The notes beneath the pieces are model-generated. The model worked only from the letters and a program-made list of their open reading frames with translations. It was not told the origin of the DNA and ran no database searches. Positions 16,791-25,042 of a stretch of 64,000 bases of DNA are shown piece by piece (within the stretch, counting starts at the first letter, position 1; every line of letters starts with the position of its first letter). The DNA comes from Chryseobacterium sp. S0630. Lineage in GTDB: Bacteria > Bacteroidota > Bacteroidia > Flavobacteriales > Weeksellaceae. The stretch is taken from positions 62,001-126,000 of the forward strand of contig NZ_JAMZGF010000008.1 in NCBI RefSeq assembly GCF_024158915.1. Reading direction: 5' to 3'. The translations under genes and the position numbers were made by a program.

Positions 16791-17924
16791 ATGAATGTAG
16801 GAATTATCGGTGCCGGAACCATGGGAATCGGCATTGCACAAGTAGCCGCAACGAACGGATGCAAAGTATGGGTTTATGACGCCAACGCAAAACAAGTAGA
16901 AACGGCAACGGTAGGTTTGGAAAAAACCTTGACCAAATTGGTTGATAAACAAAAAATTTCGGCAGAGAAAATGACTGAAATTTTAGCTAATATTTCCATT
17001 GCTACGGAATTGAAAGATTTCAAAGATTGTGAGCTGATTATAGAAGCCATTATCGAAAACAAAGAGATCAAAACCAAAGTATTTACAGAGCTTGAAAACT
17101 ATGTTTCTGAAAGTTGTGTTCTCAGTTCCAATACCTCATCTATTTCTATCACCTCTCTGGGTGCAGAACTCAAGAAGCCGGAGCGTTTCATCGGAATTCA
17201 CTTCTTCAATCCGGCTCCATTAATGCCTTTAGTGGAAGTCATTCCATCCTTATTAACAGAAAAAACATTAGCAGAAAAAATCTACAACCTCATGAAAGAA
17301 TGGGGAAAGACTCCTGTTATTGCCAAAGATATTCCAGGGTTTATTGTCAACAGAATCGCCAGACCTTATTATGGAGAAGGCTTGAGAATTGTTGAAGAAA
17401 ACATCGCTACACCGGAGCAGGTAGATGATGCTATGAAAACATTGGGGAACTTCAAAATGGGACCTTTCGAATTGATGGACCTTATTGGAGTGGATGTCAA
17501 CTTTGCAGTAACAACTACTGTTTACAAAGATTATTTCTACGATCCGAAATACAAACCGTCTTTATTACAGCAAAGAATGTCTGAAGCCAAACTTCACGGC
17601 AGAAAAACAGGAAAAGGGTTCTACGATTACAGCGAAGGAGCAGAAAAACCTGTAGCTCAGAAAGATAATGCTTTATATCAACAGATCTTTTTAAGAATCA
17701 TTTCAATGCTGATCAATGAAGCTGTTGAAGCCAAAAGATTAGGAGTTGCCAATGACGAAGATATCGAACTGGCAATGCAGAAAGGTGTCAACTATCCAAA
17801 AGGTTTATTAAGCTGGGGTAAAGAAATCGGGTATGCAAAAATCTCCGAAACCCTTCAGAACCTTTACGAAGAATATCAGGAAGAAAGGTATAGACAAAGT
17901 CCATTACTTCGTAAAATGAATTAA
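16791..17924 (+). CDS. paaH: 3-hydroxyacyl-CoA dehydrogenase PaaH
   Basis: A 377-residue NAD-dependent dehydrogenase that oxidises 3-hydroxyadipyl-CoA to 3-oxoadipyl-CoA. Rossmann motif GAGTMG at 7-12; catalytic His in GIHFFNPAPLMPLVE with the conserved SSNTSS upstream; the C-terminal domain carries KMGPFELMDLIGVDV. The ATG follows the repeat element by 6 nt. Length is shorter than the fused PaaH of E. coli (475 residues); it has one full dehydrogenase module plus a partial second C-terminal domain. Confidence 0.94.
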   Translation: MNVGIIGAGTMGIGIAQVAATNGCKVWVYDANAKQVETATVGLEKTLTKLVDKQKISAEKMTEILANISIATELKDFKDCELIIEAIIENKEIKTKVFTELENYVSESCVLSSNTSSISITSLGAELKKPERFIGIHFFNPAPLMPLVEVIPSLLTEKTLAEKIYNLMKEWGKTPVIAKDIPGFIVNRIARPYYGEGLRIVEENIATPEQVDDAMKTLGNFKMGPFELMDLIGVDVNFAVTTTVYKDYFYDPKYKPSLLQQRMSEAKLHGRKTGKGFYDYSEGAEKPVAQKDNALYQQIFLRIISMLINEAVEAKRLGVANDEDIELAMQKGVNYPKGLLSWGKEIGYAKISETLQNLYEEYQEERYRQSPLLRKMN

Positions 17925-17926
17925 AT

Positions 17927-18007
17927 AATTTGAAAATGTGCCAATTTGAAAATTGATTATAATGGGTTTTCATTTTCAAATTCTCAAATTTATTTAATTT
18001 TCAAATT
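17927..18007. repeat. Intergenic AATTTGAAAATG inverted repeat, copy 4
   Basis: Fills the gap from paaH to the 18014 gene. Left arm AATTTGAAAATGTGCC then AATTTGAAAATT; right arm CATTTTCAAATTCTCAAATT and TTTTCAAATT. Ends 6 nt before the next ATG. Confidence 0.8.
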
Positions 18008-18013
18008 AATATT

Positions 18014-18322
18014 ATGGATATAGATGAATTCAGAGCAGAGCTGGAGACCAGACTTTTAATTGAGAAAGAATACTTAATTCATGAAGCTTCCTCAGTTGAT
18101 GATCAGGAAAGGCTTGAGCTATTAGGAAAGTTTAATGAGAAATATAAAGAGCTGATCAAAAGATTGGCCAGCGAAAATGGAATTGATTTAAACGAATCCT
18201 ATCCCTCTGAAAACTCATCAGACTCAGAAAACCTTTCATACGGGCAGATTATTCTTGGGAAAACCATGAGTGTTTACGACAGATTATCAGATGAACTGTA
18301 TGAAGAAATAATAAACATATAA
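18014..18322 (+). CDS. Hypothetical protein in the paa operon
   Basis: A 102-residue acidic, helical protein (DEFRAELETRLLIEKEYLI, then KYKELIKRLASENGI and a Ser-rich link, then VYDRLSDELYEEI). No signal peptide, Cys cluster or recognised domain. It lies between paaH and paaI with only 9 nt to paaI, so it is translated with the operon. I do not recognise a family. Confidence 0.75.
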   Translation: MDIDEFRAELETRLLIEKEYLIHEASSVDDQERLELLGKFNEKYKELIKRLASENGIDLNESYPSENSSDSENLSYGQIILGKTMSVYDRLSDELYEEIINI

Positions 18323-18331
18323 TTAATAGAA

Positions 18332-18745
18332 ATGAATCCAAGACAAGTAGCAGATTATATGTTCAATCAGGATTATTTTTCCCAGTGGATGAATATTAAG
18401 ATGATTGAAGTAAAAGAAAATTACTGTTTAATAGAAATGCCAATCAAGAAGGATATGCTGAACGGACTTAAAACAGTTCATGGCGGAGTTACCTTTGCTT
18501 TTGCAGACTCTGCGCTGGCATTTTCTTCCAACAATACCGGAGATGCTGCCGTAGCATTGAACTGTATCATCAATTTTACCAAAGCAGGAAAGGAAGGCGA
18601 TGTTTTCAGAGCAGAAAGTATCTTGGTGAATGATACAAGAAAAACAGCTGTTTATGACATTCAGATTACCAATCAAAACAAAGAACTGATTGCAAAATTT
18701 GTAGGAACAGTTTACAAAATCGGAAAAAAAGTAACAGAATTATAA
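18332..18745 (+). CDS. paaI: Hotdog-fold thioesterase PaaI
   Basis: A 137-residue hotdog thioesterase. The PaaI signature LNGLKTVHGGVTFAFADSA contains the active-site HGG loop and the Asp on the central helix (Asp in FADSA). PaaI hydrolyses dead-end ring-hydroxylated phenylacetyl-CoA, freeing CoA. Located between the hypothetical gene and paaJ. Confidence 0.93.
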   Translation: MNPRQVADYMFNQDYFSQWMNIKMIEVKENYCLIEMPIKKDMLNGLKTVHGGVTFAFADSALAFSSNNTGDAAVALNCIINFTKAGKEGDVFRAESILVNDTRKTAVYDIQITNQNKELIAKFVGTVYKIGKKVTEL

Positions 18746-18747
18746 AG

Positions 18748-18850
18748 AATTCGAAAATTTGAGAATGAGGTAATTTGAAAATTATTGTACTCCATTAATT
18801 CTTTACTTGCCTGAAATTTTCAAATTCTCAAATTGACTCATTTTCAAATT
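18748..18850. repeat. Intergenic AATTTGAAAATG inverted repeat, copy 5
   Basis: Fills the paaI-paaJ gap. Left arm CGAAAATTTGAGAATGAGG then TAATTTGAAAATT; right arm GAAATTTTCAAATTCTC then AAATTGACTCATTTTC. The centre is not repeated. Confidence 0.8.
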
Positions 18851-18856
18851 AAAATT

Positions 18857-20062
18857 ATGAACAACGTATACATCATAGACTATGTCAGAACTCCCATCTC
18901 GAAACTGCAGGGAGGATTATCAGAAGTAAGAGCCGATGACTTGGCTGCTATTGTTATTAAAGAAGTAGTAGCAAGAAATCCTGAAGTTCCTGTAGAGGAA
19001 ATTGAAGACGTTATTTTCGGATGTGCCAATCAGGCGGGTGAAGATAACAGAAACGTTGCAAGAATGGGGCTTTTATTAGCTGGTCTTCCTTATAAAATTG
19101 GTGGAGAGACTGTAAACAGGCTATGTGCTTCAGGAATGTCTGCTGTAGCGAATGCATTCCGTTCCATTGCAGCAGGAGAAGGAGAAATCTATATTGCAGG
19201 AGGAGTAGAGCATATGACGCGTTCTCCTTATGTGATGTCAAAGCCAAGCGCTGCTTTCGGTAGAGATAGTCAGATGTTTGATACTACTTTCGGATGGCGT
19301 TTCATCAACCCTAAAATGAAAGAACTATACGGGGTTGACGGAATGGGAGAAACAGCTGAAAACTTAGCAGATATCCATCAGATCAACAGAGAAGATCAGG
19401 ATAAATTTGCTCTTTGGTCTCAGCAGAAAGCGACAAAAGCTCAGGAAAGCGGCAGACTGGCAGAAGAAATTGTAAAAGTTGAAATTCCTCAGAGAAAAGG
19501 AGATCCAATCGTTTTTGAAAAAGATGAATTCATCAAACCTACTTCATCCATGGAAGGTCTGGCAAAACTTCGCCCGGCTTTCAGAAAAGAAGGAACAGTA
19601 ACAGCAGGAAATGCTTCAGGAATGAATGATGGTGCTGCTGCTTTGATTCTGGCAAGTGAAGAAGCTGTTAAAAAATACGGGTTGAAACCCAAAGCAAAGA
19701 TTCTGGGATCTTCCGTAGCGGGTGTAGAACCAAGAATTATGGGAATCGGACCTGTAGAAGCTGCTCAAAAATTATTAAAAAGATTAAACCTTTCCCTGGA
19801 AGATATGGATATCATCGAATTAAACGAAGCATTTGCAGCACAGGCACTCGCTGTAACAAGAAGCTTAGGGTTGAAAGATGATGACGCAAGAATAAATCCG
19901 AATGGAGGTGCTATTGCAATTGGTCACCCACTGGGAGTTTCGGGAGCAAGAATCGTAGGTTCTGCAGCAATGGAACTTCAGAAACAGGATAAAAAATATG
20001 CATTGTGTACCCTTTGTATCGGTGTAGGTCAGGGATATGCAATGGTCATCGAACGGGTTTAA
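18857..20062 (+). CDS. paaJ: 3-oxoadipyl-CoA thiolase PaaJ
   Basis: A 401-residue thiolase that cleaves 3-oxoadipyl-CoA to acetyl-CoA and succinyl-CoA, the last step. Acyl-accepting Cys90 (NRLCASGMSAV), His357 (GHPLGVSGAR) and Cys387 (LCIGVGQG) complete the active site. I start at the ATG at 18857, just after the repeat; the upstream in-frame ATG at 18833 would translate the repeat arm. The enzyme may also act in ring-cleavage step shared by PaaJ family members. Confidence 0.95.
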   Translation: MNNVYIIDYVRTPISKLQGGLSEVRADDLAAIVIKEVVARNPEVPVEEIEDVIFGCANQAGEDNRNVARMGLLLAGLPYKIGGETVNRLCASGMSAVANAFRSIAAGEGEIYIAGGVEHMTRSPYVMSKPSAAFGRDSQMFDTTFGWRFINPKMKELYGVDGMGETAENLADIHQINREDQDKFALWSQQKATKAQESGRLAEEIVKVEIPQRKGDPIVFEKDEFIKPTSSMEGLAKLRPAFRKEGTVTAGNASGMNDGAAALILASEEAVKKYGLKPKAKILGSSVAGVEPRIMGIGPVEAAQKLLKRLNLSLEDMDIIELNEAFAAQALAVTRSLGLKDDDARINPNGGAIAIGHPLGVSGARIVGSAAMELQKQDKKYALCTLCIGVGQGYAMVIERV

Positions 20063-20161
20063 TTTGAAAATGTGCTAATTTGAGAATTTGAAAATGACAT
20101 TCAATATAATTTAAATTAGCTCATTAATTTCCAAATTATCCCATTCTCAAATTTTCAAATT
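20061..20161. repeat. Intergenic AATTTGAAAATG inverted repeat, copy 6
   Basis: Begins inside the stop codon of paaJ and fills the paaJ-paaY gap. Left arm AATTTGAAAATGTGCTAATT then TGAGAATTTGAAAATGACA; right arm TAAATTAGCTCATTAATTTC then CATTCTCAAATTTTCAAATT. Confidence 0.8.
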
Positions 20162-20168
20162 AAAAAAT

Positions 20169-20762
20169 ATGAACATCTACTCATATCACGGGATTCGTCC
20201 CATTATAAAACCTTCTGCTTACATTCATCCGCAGGCAGTCATTATCGGGAATGTAGAAATAGGTGAGGAAGTATATATTGGTCCCAATGCGGTCATCCGT
20301 GGCGACTGGGGAAAAATTATCATTAAAGACGGAGCTAATGTACAGGAAAACTGTACCCTTCACGTTTTCCCGAATATAGAAACTATTCTGGAAGAATCAG
20401 CACACATCGGACATGGCGCGATTATTCATTCCGGACACATTGGAAAAAACTGTCTGATCGGAATGAACTCTGTGGTAATGGACAAAGCCTATATCGGCGA
20501 CGAAAGTATTGTCGGAGCATTGGCTTTTGTACCAGCCAATTTCAGATGTGAACCAAGAAAACTTGTGGTAGGAAGCCCAGCAAAAATTATCCGTGATGTT
20601 TCTGACGAAATGATTCACTGGAAAACAGAAGGAACAAAACTATATCAGGAACTCGCAAGAGAAGGAAAAGAAGCCATTCTGCCATGTGAGCCTTTTACAG
20701 AATATGTTCAGCAGATTCCCACCAAAACTGTGGATTACAGTATCTGGGATGATATAAAATAG
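20169..20762 (+). CDS. paaY: PaaY, left-handed beta-helix gamma-carbonic-anhydrase-like thioesterase
   Basis: A 197-residue trimeric hexapeptide-repeat protein. The repeats (VIIGNVEIGEEVYIGPNAVIRGDWGKI and following) and metal-ligand His residues in the HIGHGAIIHSGHIG region place it in the gamma-carbonic-anhydrase/PaaY group. PaaY acts as a thioesterase protecting against toxic CoA intermediates in the pathway. The gene ends just before the palindrome at 20793-20825, which could also act as a terminator. Confidence 0.92.
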   Translation: MNIYSYHGIRPIIKPSAYIHPQAVIIGNVEIGEEVYIGPNAVIRGDWGKIIIKDGANVQENCTLHVFPNIETILEESAHIGHGAIIHSGHIGKNCLIGMNSVVMDKAYIGDESIVGALAFVPANFRCEPRKLVVGSPAKIIRDVSDEMIHWKTEGTKLYQELAREGKEAILPCEPFTEYVQQIPTKTVDYSIWDDIK

Positions 20763-20792
20763 TATGAATTTTTAAAATAATTGCTGATAATC

Positions 20793-20825
20793 AAACCCAA
20801 CGGGTTTTTAAAACCCGTTGGGTTT
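20793..20825. repeat. REP palindrome upstream of RAYT gene
   Basis: Perfect 16-bp inverted repeat AAACCCAACGGGTTTT / AAAACCCGTTGGGTTT around a single T. The preceding bases TTGCTGATAATC recur (one change) before the palindrome at 21445-21477, so the two flank the transposase gene as direct copies. Confidence 0.85.
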
Positions 20826-20853
20826 AAAAATTTTAATACCAGATTTAAAAAGA

Positions 20854-21432
20854 ATGATTAATACAGAAAATTTTGAATTTGAAGGTGTATATCACGTTTT
20901 CTCCCATGTAAATGGGACTGAAGTTATTTTTCGTGAACCCTCAAATTATCAATTTTTTCTGGAAAAGATAGATAAGTATATTCTTCCGGTTGCTGATATT
21001 TATGCTTATTGTCTGTTACCTAATCATTTTCATTTGCTGTTAAGATTTAAGAATTTTGATAATGTGAATAATGAAAATGAGCATCAGTCTTTAATGAAGC
21101 ATTTTGGTAATTTATTGAATGCTTATGCTAAAGCTTACAACAAAAGATACAATAGGAAAGGTGCTCTTTTTTTGAATTCGGTAAAACGAAAAAAAATATC
21201 AGATGAGAAGTATTTATTGAAAGTTCTCCATTACATCCATAATAATCCGATTAATCACGGATTTGTAAATAAAATTGATGAATGGAAGCATTCTTCATAT
21301 AATTCATATGTAACTCCTAAAAAAGGAAGTAAATTGGATAGAAAGGAAATCATGCAGTATTTTGATTCGGTAGAAATTTTTAGAAATTATCATCAGTCTA
21401 CTGTTGAATATGACTTTTTAAATTTTGAATAA
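20854..21432 (+). CDS. REP-associated tyrosine transposase (RAYT / TnpA_REP)
   Basis: A 192-residue Y1 transposase-like protein. HUH motif HFH at 58-60 within YCLLPNHFHLLL, and the catalytic Tyr127 in HYIHNNPINHG. I start at the ATG at 20854; an upstream TTG would translate the palindrome. RAYT enzymes mobilise or maintain REP palindromes; here palindromes flank the gene on both sides with near-identical leading sequence. It separates paaY from the esterase and paaZ, so it is a later insertion into the cluster. Confidence 0.92.
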   Translation: MINTENFEFEGVYHVFSHVNGTEVIFREPSNYQFFLEKIDKYILPVADIYAYCLLPNHFHLLLRFKNFDNVNNENEHQSLMKHFGNLLNAYAKAYNKRYNRKGALFLNSVKRKKISDEKYLLKVLHYIHNNPINHGFVNKIDEWKHSSYNSYVTPKKGSKLDRKEIMQYFDSVEIFRNYHQSTVEYDFLNFE

Positions 21433-21444
21433 TTGCTAATAATC

Positions 21445-21477
21445 AAACCTAACGGGTTTCAAAAACCCGTTAGGTTT
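21445..21477. repeat. REP palindrome downstream of RAYT gene
   Basis: 15-bp inverted repeat AAACCTAACGGGTTT / AAACCCGTTAGGTTT around CAA. It differs from the upstream copy by matched changes in both arms (CCCAACGGG against CCTAACGGG), so pairing is kept. Confidence 0.85.
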
Positions 21478-21490
21478 AATAAAATTAAAT

Positions 21491-22318
21491 ATGATTAAAA
21501 AAATTGCACTTGCATGCAGCATTATGTTGGCGGTAGGTTGTACACTAACAGCACAGACTGTTACTACAAAACCGCTTACAATAGGAGAAGTGAGGACGAT
21601 AAAGTCCAAAACATTAAATGAAGACAGAACGCTGAATATTTATCTTCCACAGGGATATGATAAAACAAAATCATATCCGGTGATCTATTTGTTAGATGGA
21701 AGTATGAATGAAGATTTTATTCACGTTACAGGATTAGTACAATTCTTTAATCAGATGTATTCCATGCCGGAAACCATTGTAGTAGGAGTTGCTAATATAG
21801 ACCGAAAAAGGGATTTTACTTTTCACACGGATTTAAAAGACTTACAGAAAGACTATCCTACAACAGGACATTCTGATAAGTTTATTGAATTCATGGAAAA
21901 GGAATTAAAACCTTATTTGGAAAGCCAGTTTAAAACTACAGACAAATATCTTTTCGGTCAGTCTTTAGGAGGACTTCTGGCAACAGAAATCCTTTTGAAA
22001 AAACCGGAAATGTTCAATAACTATTTTATCATCAGTCCAAGTTTGTGGTGGGATGATGAAAGTCTTCTCAACCAGGCAGGAGCATTGCTTTCAAAATCTC
22101 CGGATACGAAAAAGTTTGTCTATGTTTCTGTAGGGAAAGGAGAACATCCGGTGATGGTAAAAGACGCAGAAGCTTTCTATGATGTTTTGAAAAAAGCAGG
22201 AAAGAAAAACTGGACATTGGAATATAAAATGATGGAAACAGACAATCACGCAACTATTCTTCACAGAAGTTTATATGAAGGATTGGTGAAAATGTTTCCT
22301 TATCAGGAACCGAAATAA
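21491..22318 (+). CDS. Secreted alpha/beta hydrolase, esterase D / BesA-like
   Basis: A 275-residue hydrolase with an N-terminal signal (MIKKIALACSIMLAVGC; either lipoprotein cleavage before Cys17 or SPI cleavage after TAQ). The family pattern YPVIYLLDGS and the nucleophile motif GQSLGG (Ser in LFGQSLGGLLA), with acid and His (DNHATILH) near the end, indicate a ferri-siderophore or carbohydrate ester esterase fold. It lies between the RAYT gene and paaZ and is not a known pathway gene. Substrate unknown. Confidence 0.87.
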   Translation: MIKKIALACSIMLAVGCTLTAQTVTTKPLTIGEVRTIKSKTLNEDRTLNIYLPQGYDKTKSYPVIYLLDGSMNEDFIHVTGLVQFFNQMYSMPETIVVGVANIDRKRDFTFHTDLKDLQKDYPTTGHSDKFIEFMEKELKPYLESQFKTTDKYLFGQSLGGLLATEILLKKPEMFNNYFIISPSLWWDDESLLNQAGALLSKSPDTKKFVYVSVGKGEHPVMVKDAEAFYDVLKKAGKKNWTLEYKMMETDNHATILHRSLYEGLVKMFPYQEPK

Positions 22319-22345
22319 TTTTAACTCAAAGAATAATACGGATTC

Positions 22346-22378
22346 AAACCTTATAGGTCTCGAAGATCTATAAGGTTT
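22346..22378. repeat. REP-like palindrome before paaZ
   Basis: 11-bp arms AAACCTTATAG / CTATAAGGTTT with further pairing inside the loop (TCT with AGA). Same AAACC...GGTTT ends as the palindromes flanking the RAYT gene. It could also be the terminator of the preceding esterase gene. Confidence 0.7.
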
Positions 22379-22426
22379 AGATAAGTTTATTAAAAAGATT
22401 AATCTAAGCAAAAAGTAAAAAACTAT

Positions 22427-24922
22427 ATGGAAAAGTTAAAAAACTATATCTACGGACAATGGGTAGAAGGTACCGGAAGCGGAGTTCCTTTGTACAATGC
22501 CGTTACAGGAGAACAGGTAGCTGTTTCCGATACAGAAGGGCTTAATTTTGAACAGGCTCTTGACTACGGAAGAACCGTAGGGTATAAAAACCTTTCTTCA
22601 ATGACTTTCTACGACCGTGGGGAAATGTTGAAAAAAGTAGCACTTTATCTGTTGGAAAGAAAGAAAAAATATTACGATTTATCATACAAAACAGGAGCTA
22701 CCCACGTTGATTCATGGGTGGATATTGAAGGAGGTTTCGGAACTTTCTTTACCTATTCCGGACTGGCAAAAAGAATGCTTCCCAATACTTCATTTTGGGT
22801 AGATGGTGACACTCAGAAGATTTCTGCTAACGGAACTTTCTTGGGAACGCATATTTTAACCCCAAGTGAAGGAGTTTCTGTACAGATCAATGCTTATAAT
22901 TTTCCGGTATGGGGAATGTTGGAAAAACTATCCACTTCCTTATTGGCTGGAGTTCCTTCTATTGTAAAACCATCTCCTTTCGGATCTTACCTTACCAATG
23001 CAGTGTTTCAGGATATGATTGAAAGTGGAGTATTGCCTGAAGGAGCTGTTCAGTTAGTGTGCGGAGAACCAGGAAATATCTTAGATTATGTACAGGATGG
23101 AGATTCTGTATTGTTCACGGGCTCAGCCAATACAGGAAGAAAATTAAAATCACTTCCATCTATTGCAGGAAATGCGGTTCGTTTCAATATGGAAGCAGAT
23201 TCCCTGAACTGTTCAATTCTTGGATTGGAAGCAAAACCGGGAACACCTGAATTCGATCTGTTCATCAAAGAAGTTCGTAACGAAATGACTACGAAAGCAG
23301 GACAGAAATGTACTGCAATCAGAAGAATCATCGTTCCTGAGCATTTAATCGGTGACGTTCAGAATGCTTTGTCTAAAGCTTTAGATCAAACAAAAATCGG
23401 AAACCCATTAAGCAGAGAAACCAAAATGGGATCTTTGGTGGGAAGACAGCAGTATGAAGAAGTTCTGAGAAAAGTAAATATTTTAAAATCAGAAACAGAA
23501 CTTGTCTATGACGGAAAACACGAACTGGTAGATGCTAACTATGAAAATGGAGCATTTATGAGTCCGAAATTATTCCTGAACGACAAGCCTTTCGAAAAAA
23601 ATATCTCTCACGATGTAGAAGCTTTCGGGCCGGTATCTACATTAATGCCGTATAAAGATGCTGAAGAAGCGGCTGCATTGGCAAAAAGAGGAAAAGGAAG
23701 TTTGGTAGGATCTATCATTTCTCATGACGAGAACTTTATCGCAGAAACTTCATGGAAAATGGCTTCCCAGCACGGAAGAATCTTTGTATTGAACAGAGAT
23801 AATGCTAAGGAAAGTACTGGTCATGGTTCACCGCTTCCGACATTAATGCACGGAGGTCCTGGTAGAGCTGGTGGTGGAGAAGAAATGGGCGGACTGAGCG
23901 GTCTTCATTTCTTCCTACAGAAAACAGCAATCCAGGGATCACCGGATGTGTTGAAAGCAATTACTAAGATTTACCAGCAGGGAGCAGAGAAAAAATTCTC
24001 AGACAAACATCCTTTCCAGAAATATTTTGAGGAAGTAGAAGTAGGAGATTCTTTAGAAACGGCGGGAAGAACGGTTACTGATGCAGATATCGTGAACTTC
24101 TCCAATGTGTCATGGGATCATTTCTACGCCCATACGGATGCTACGAGTTTAACGGGAACAATCTTTGATAAAACAGTTGCTCACGGATATTTCATCCTTT
24201 CAGCAGCAGCAGGATTATTCGTTTCAGGTAAAAAAGGACCTGTTATTGCTAACTATGGATTGGAAGAATGCAGTTTCTTCAAACCTGTATATGCAGGAGA
24301 TACCATTACTGTTTATTTAACAGCAAAAGAAAAAATCAACAGAGGAGTAAAAGGAAGAAATATTCCTTCCGGTGTTGTAAAATGGCTGGTTGAAGTGGTG
24401 AATCAAAGAGATGAGGTAGTTTGCGTGGCAACAATCTTAACATTGGTGGCAAAACAATCTCCTTTCATCGATCTGAATGTGAAAAACGTTCAGAAAATAC
24501 TGAATGGACTAACAGAAACTACACCTTCTCTTTGGGGAAAAATGTCTCCACAGCAGATGATCGAGCATCTGGAAAAAGCTGTATTGGTAAGTTTTGGAGA
24601 GCCGGAAGCGGAAAAATGCTATACTCCGGAAGAAAATCTTGAAAAATGGCAGGATTCTCTTTATAACCACAGAGCAATGCCAAAAGAATTTACAGCTCCA
24701 TTCCTTCCACAGGATGGCTCACTTCCTGAATTAACACACAAAAACCTGGAAGCAGCAAAACTGTCATTCATAGATAATGTGAAGAAATTTGTAATCTATT
24801 ACAAAGAAAATCCACAGGCAGAACACATGAATTATGTTTTCGGAAAACTGAATAAAGAAATGTGGGAACTGATGCACAAAAAGCATTTTACCCACCACTT
24901 CCAGCAGTTTGGATTGATTTAA
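22427..24922 (+). CDS. paaZ: PaaZ bifunctional ring-opening enzyme with C-terminal DUF1569-like extension
   Basis: An 831-residue fusion. Residues 1-515 are an aldehyde dehydrogenase (base Glu256, nucleophile Cys295 in AGQKCTAIRR), which oxidises the semialdehyde. Residues 532-675 are a MaoC-type (R)-hydratase with Asp564 and His569 in WDHFYAHTD, which opens the oxepin ring. E. coli PaaZ is 681 residues and stops here; this protein adds about 145 residues (686-831) starting LNGLTETTPSLWGKMSPQQM and ending with MHKKHFTHHFQQFG, which matches the DUF1569 (DinB-like) pattern. The His cluster (714, 817, 820, 823, 824) may bind metal. Last gene of the cluster. Confidence 0.94.
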   Translation: MEKLKNYIYGQWVEGTGSGVPLYNAVTGEQVAVSDTEGLNFEQALDYGRTVGYKNLSSMTFYDRGEMLKKVALYLLERKKKYYDLSYKTGATHVDSWVDIEGGFGTFFTYSGLAKRMLPNTSFWVDGDTQKISANGTFLGTHILTPSEGVSVQINAYNFPVWGMLEKLSTSLLAGVPSIVKPSPFGSYLTNAVFQDMIESGVLPEGAVQLVCGEPGNILDYVQDGDSVLFTGSANTGRKLKSLPSIAGNAVRFNMEADSLNCSILGLEAKPGTPEFDLFIKEVRNEMTTKAGQKCTAIRRIIVPEHLIGDVQNALSKALDQTKIGNPLSRETKMGSLVGRQQYEEVLRKVNILKSETELVYDGKHELVDANYENGAFMSPKLFLNDKPFEKNISHDVEAFGPVSTLMPYKDAEEAAALAKRGKGSLVGSIISHDENFIAETSWKMASQHGRIFVLNRDNAKESTGHGSPLPTLMHGGPGRAGGGEEMGGLSGLHFFLQKTAIQGSPDVLKAITKIYQQGAEKKFSDKHPFQKYFEEVEVGDSLETAGRTVTDADIVNFSNVSWDHFYAHTDATSLTGTIFDKTVAHGYFILSAAAGLFVSGKKGPVIANYGLEECSFFKPVYAGDTITVYLTAKEKINRGVKGRNIPSGVVKWLVEVVNQRDEVVCVATILTLVAKQSPFIDLNVKNVQKILNGLTETTPSLWGKMSPQQMIEHLEKAVLVSFGEPEAEKCYTPEENLEKWQDSLYNHRAMPKEFTAPFLPQDGSLPELTHKNLEAAKLSFIDNVKKFVIYYKENPQAEHMNYVFGKLNKEMWELMHKKHFTHHFQQFGLI

Positions 24923-25042
24923 TTCAAAATAAAATATAAATTTATAGTCCCTTCCGGTTTAAACTGAAAGGGACTTTTTAATACTCCCTGTCAAGGTTTG
25001 AAATTTTGACGTAAATAAGAAATTCAGAAAAAATTTTTAATC

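Noticed and set aside
11846..20161. CRISPR array
   Set aside because: The repeats are fold-back, imperfect, separated by kilobases with genes between; there are no spacers of regular length and no cas genes.
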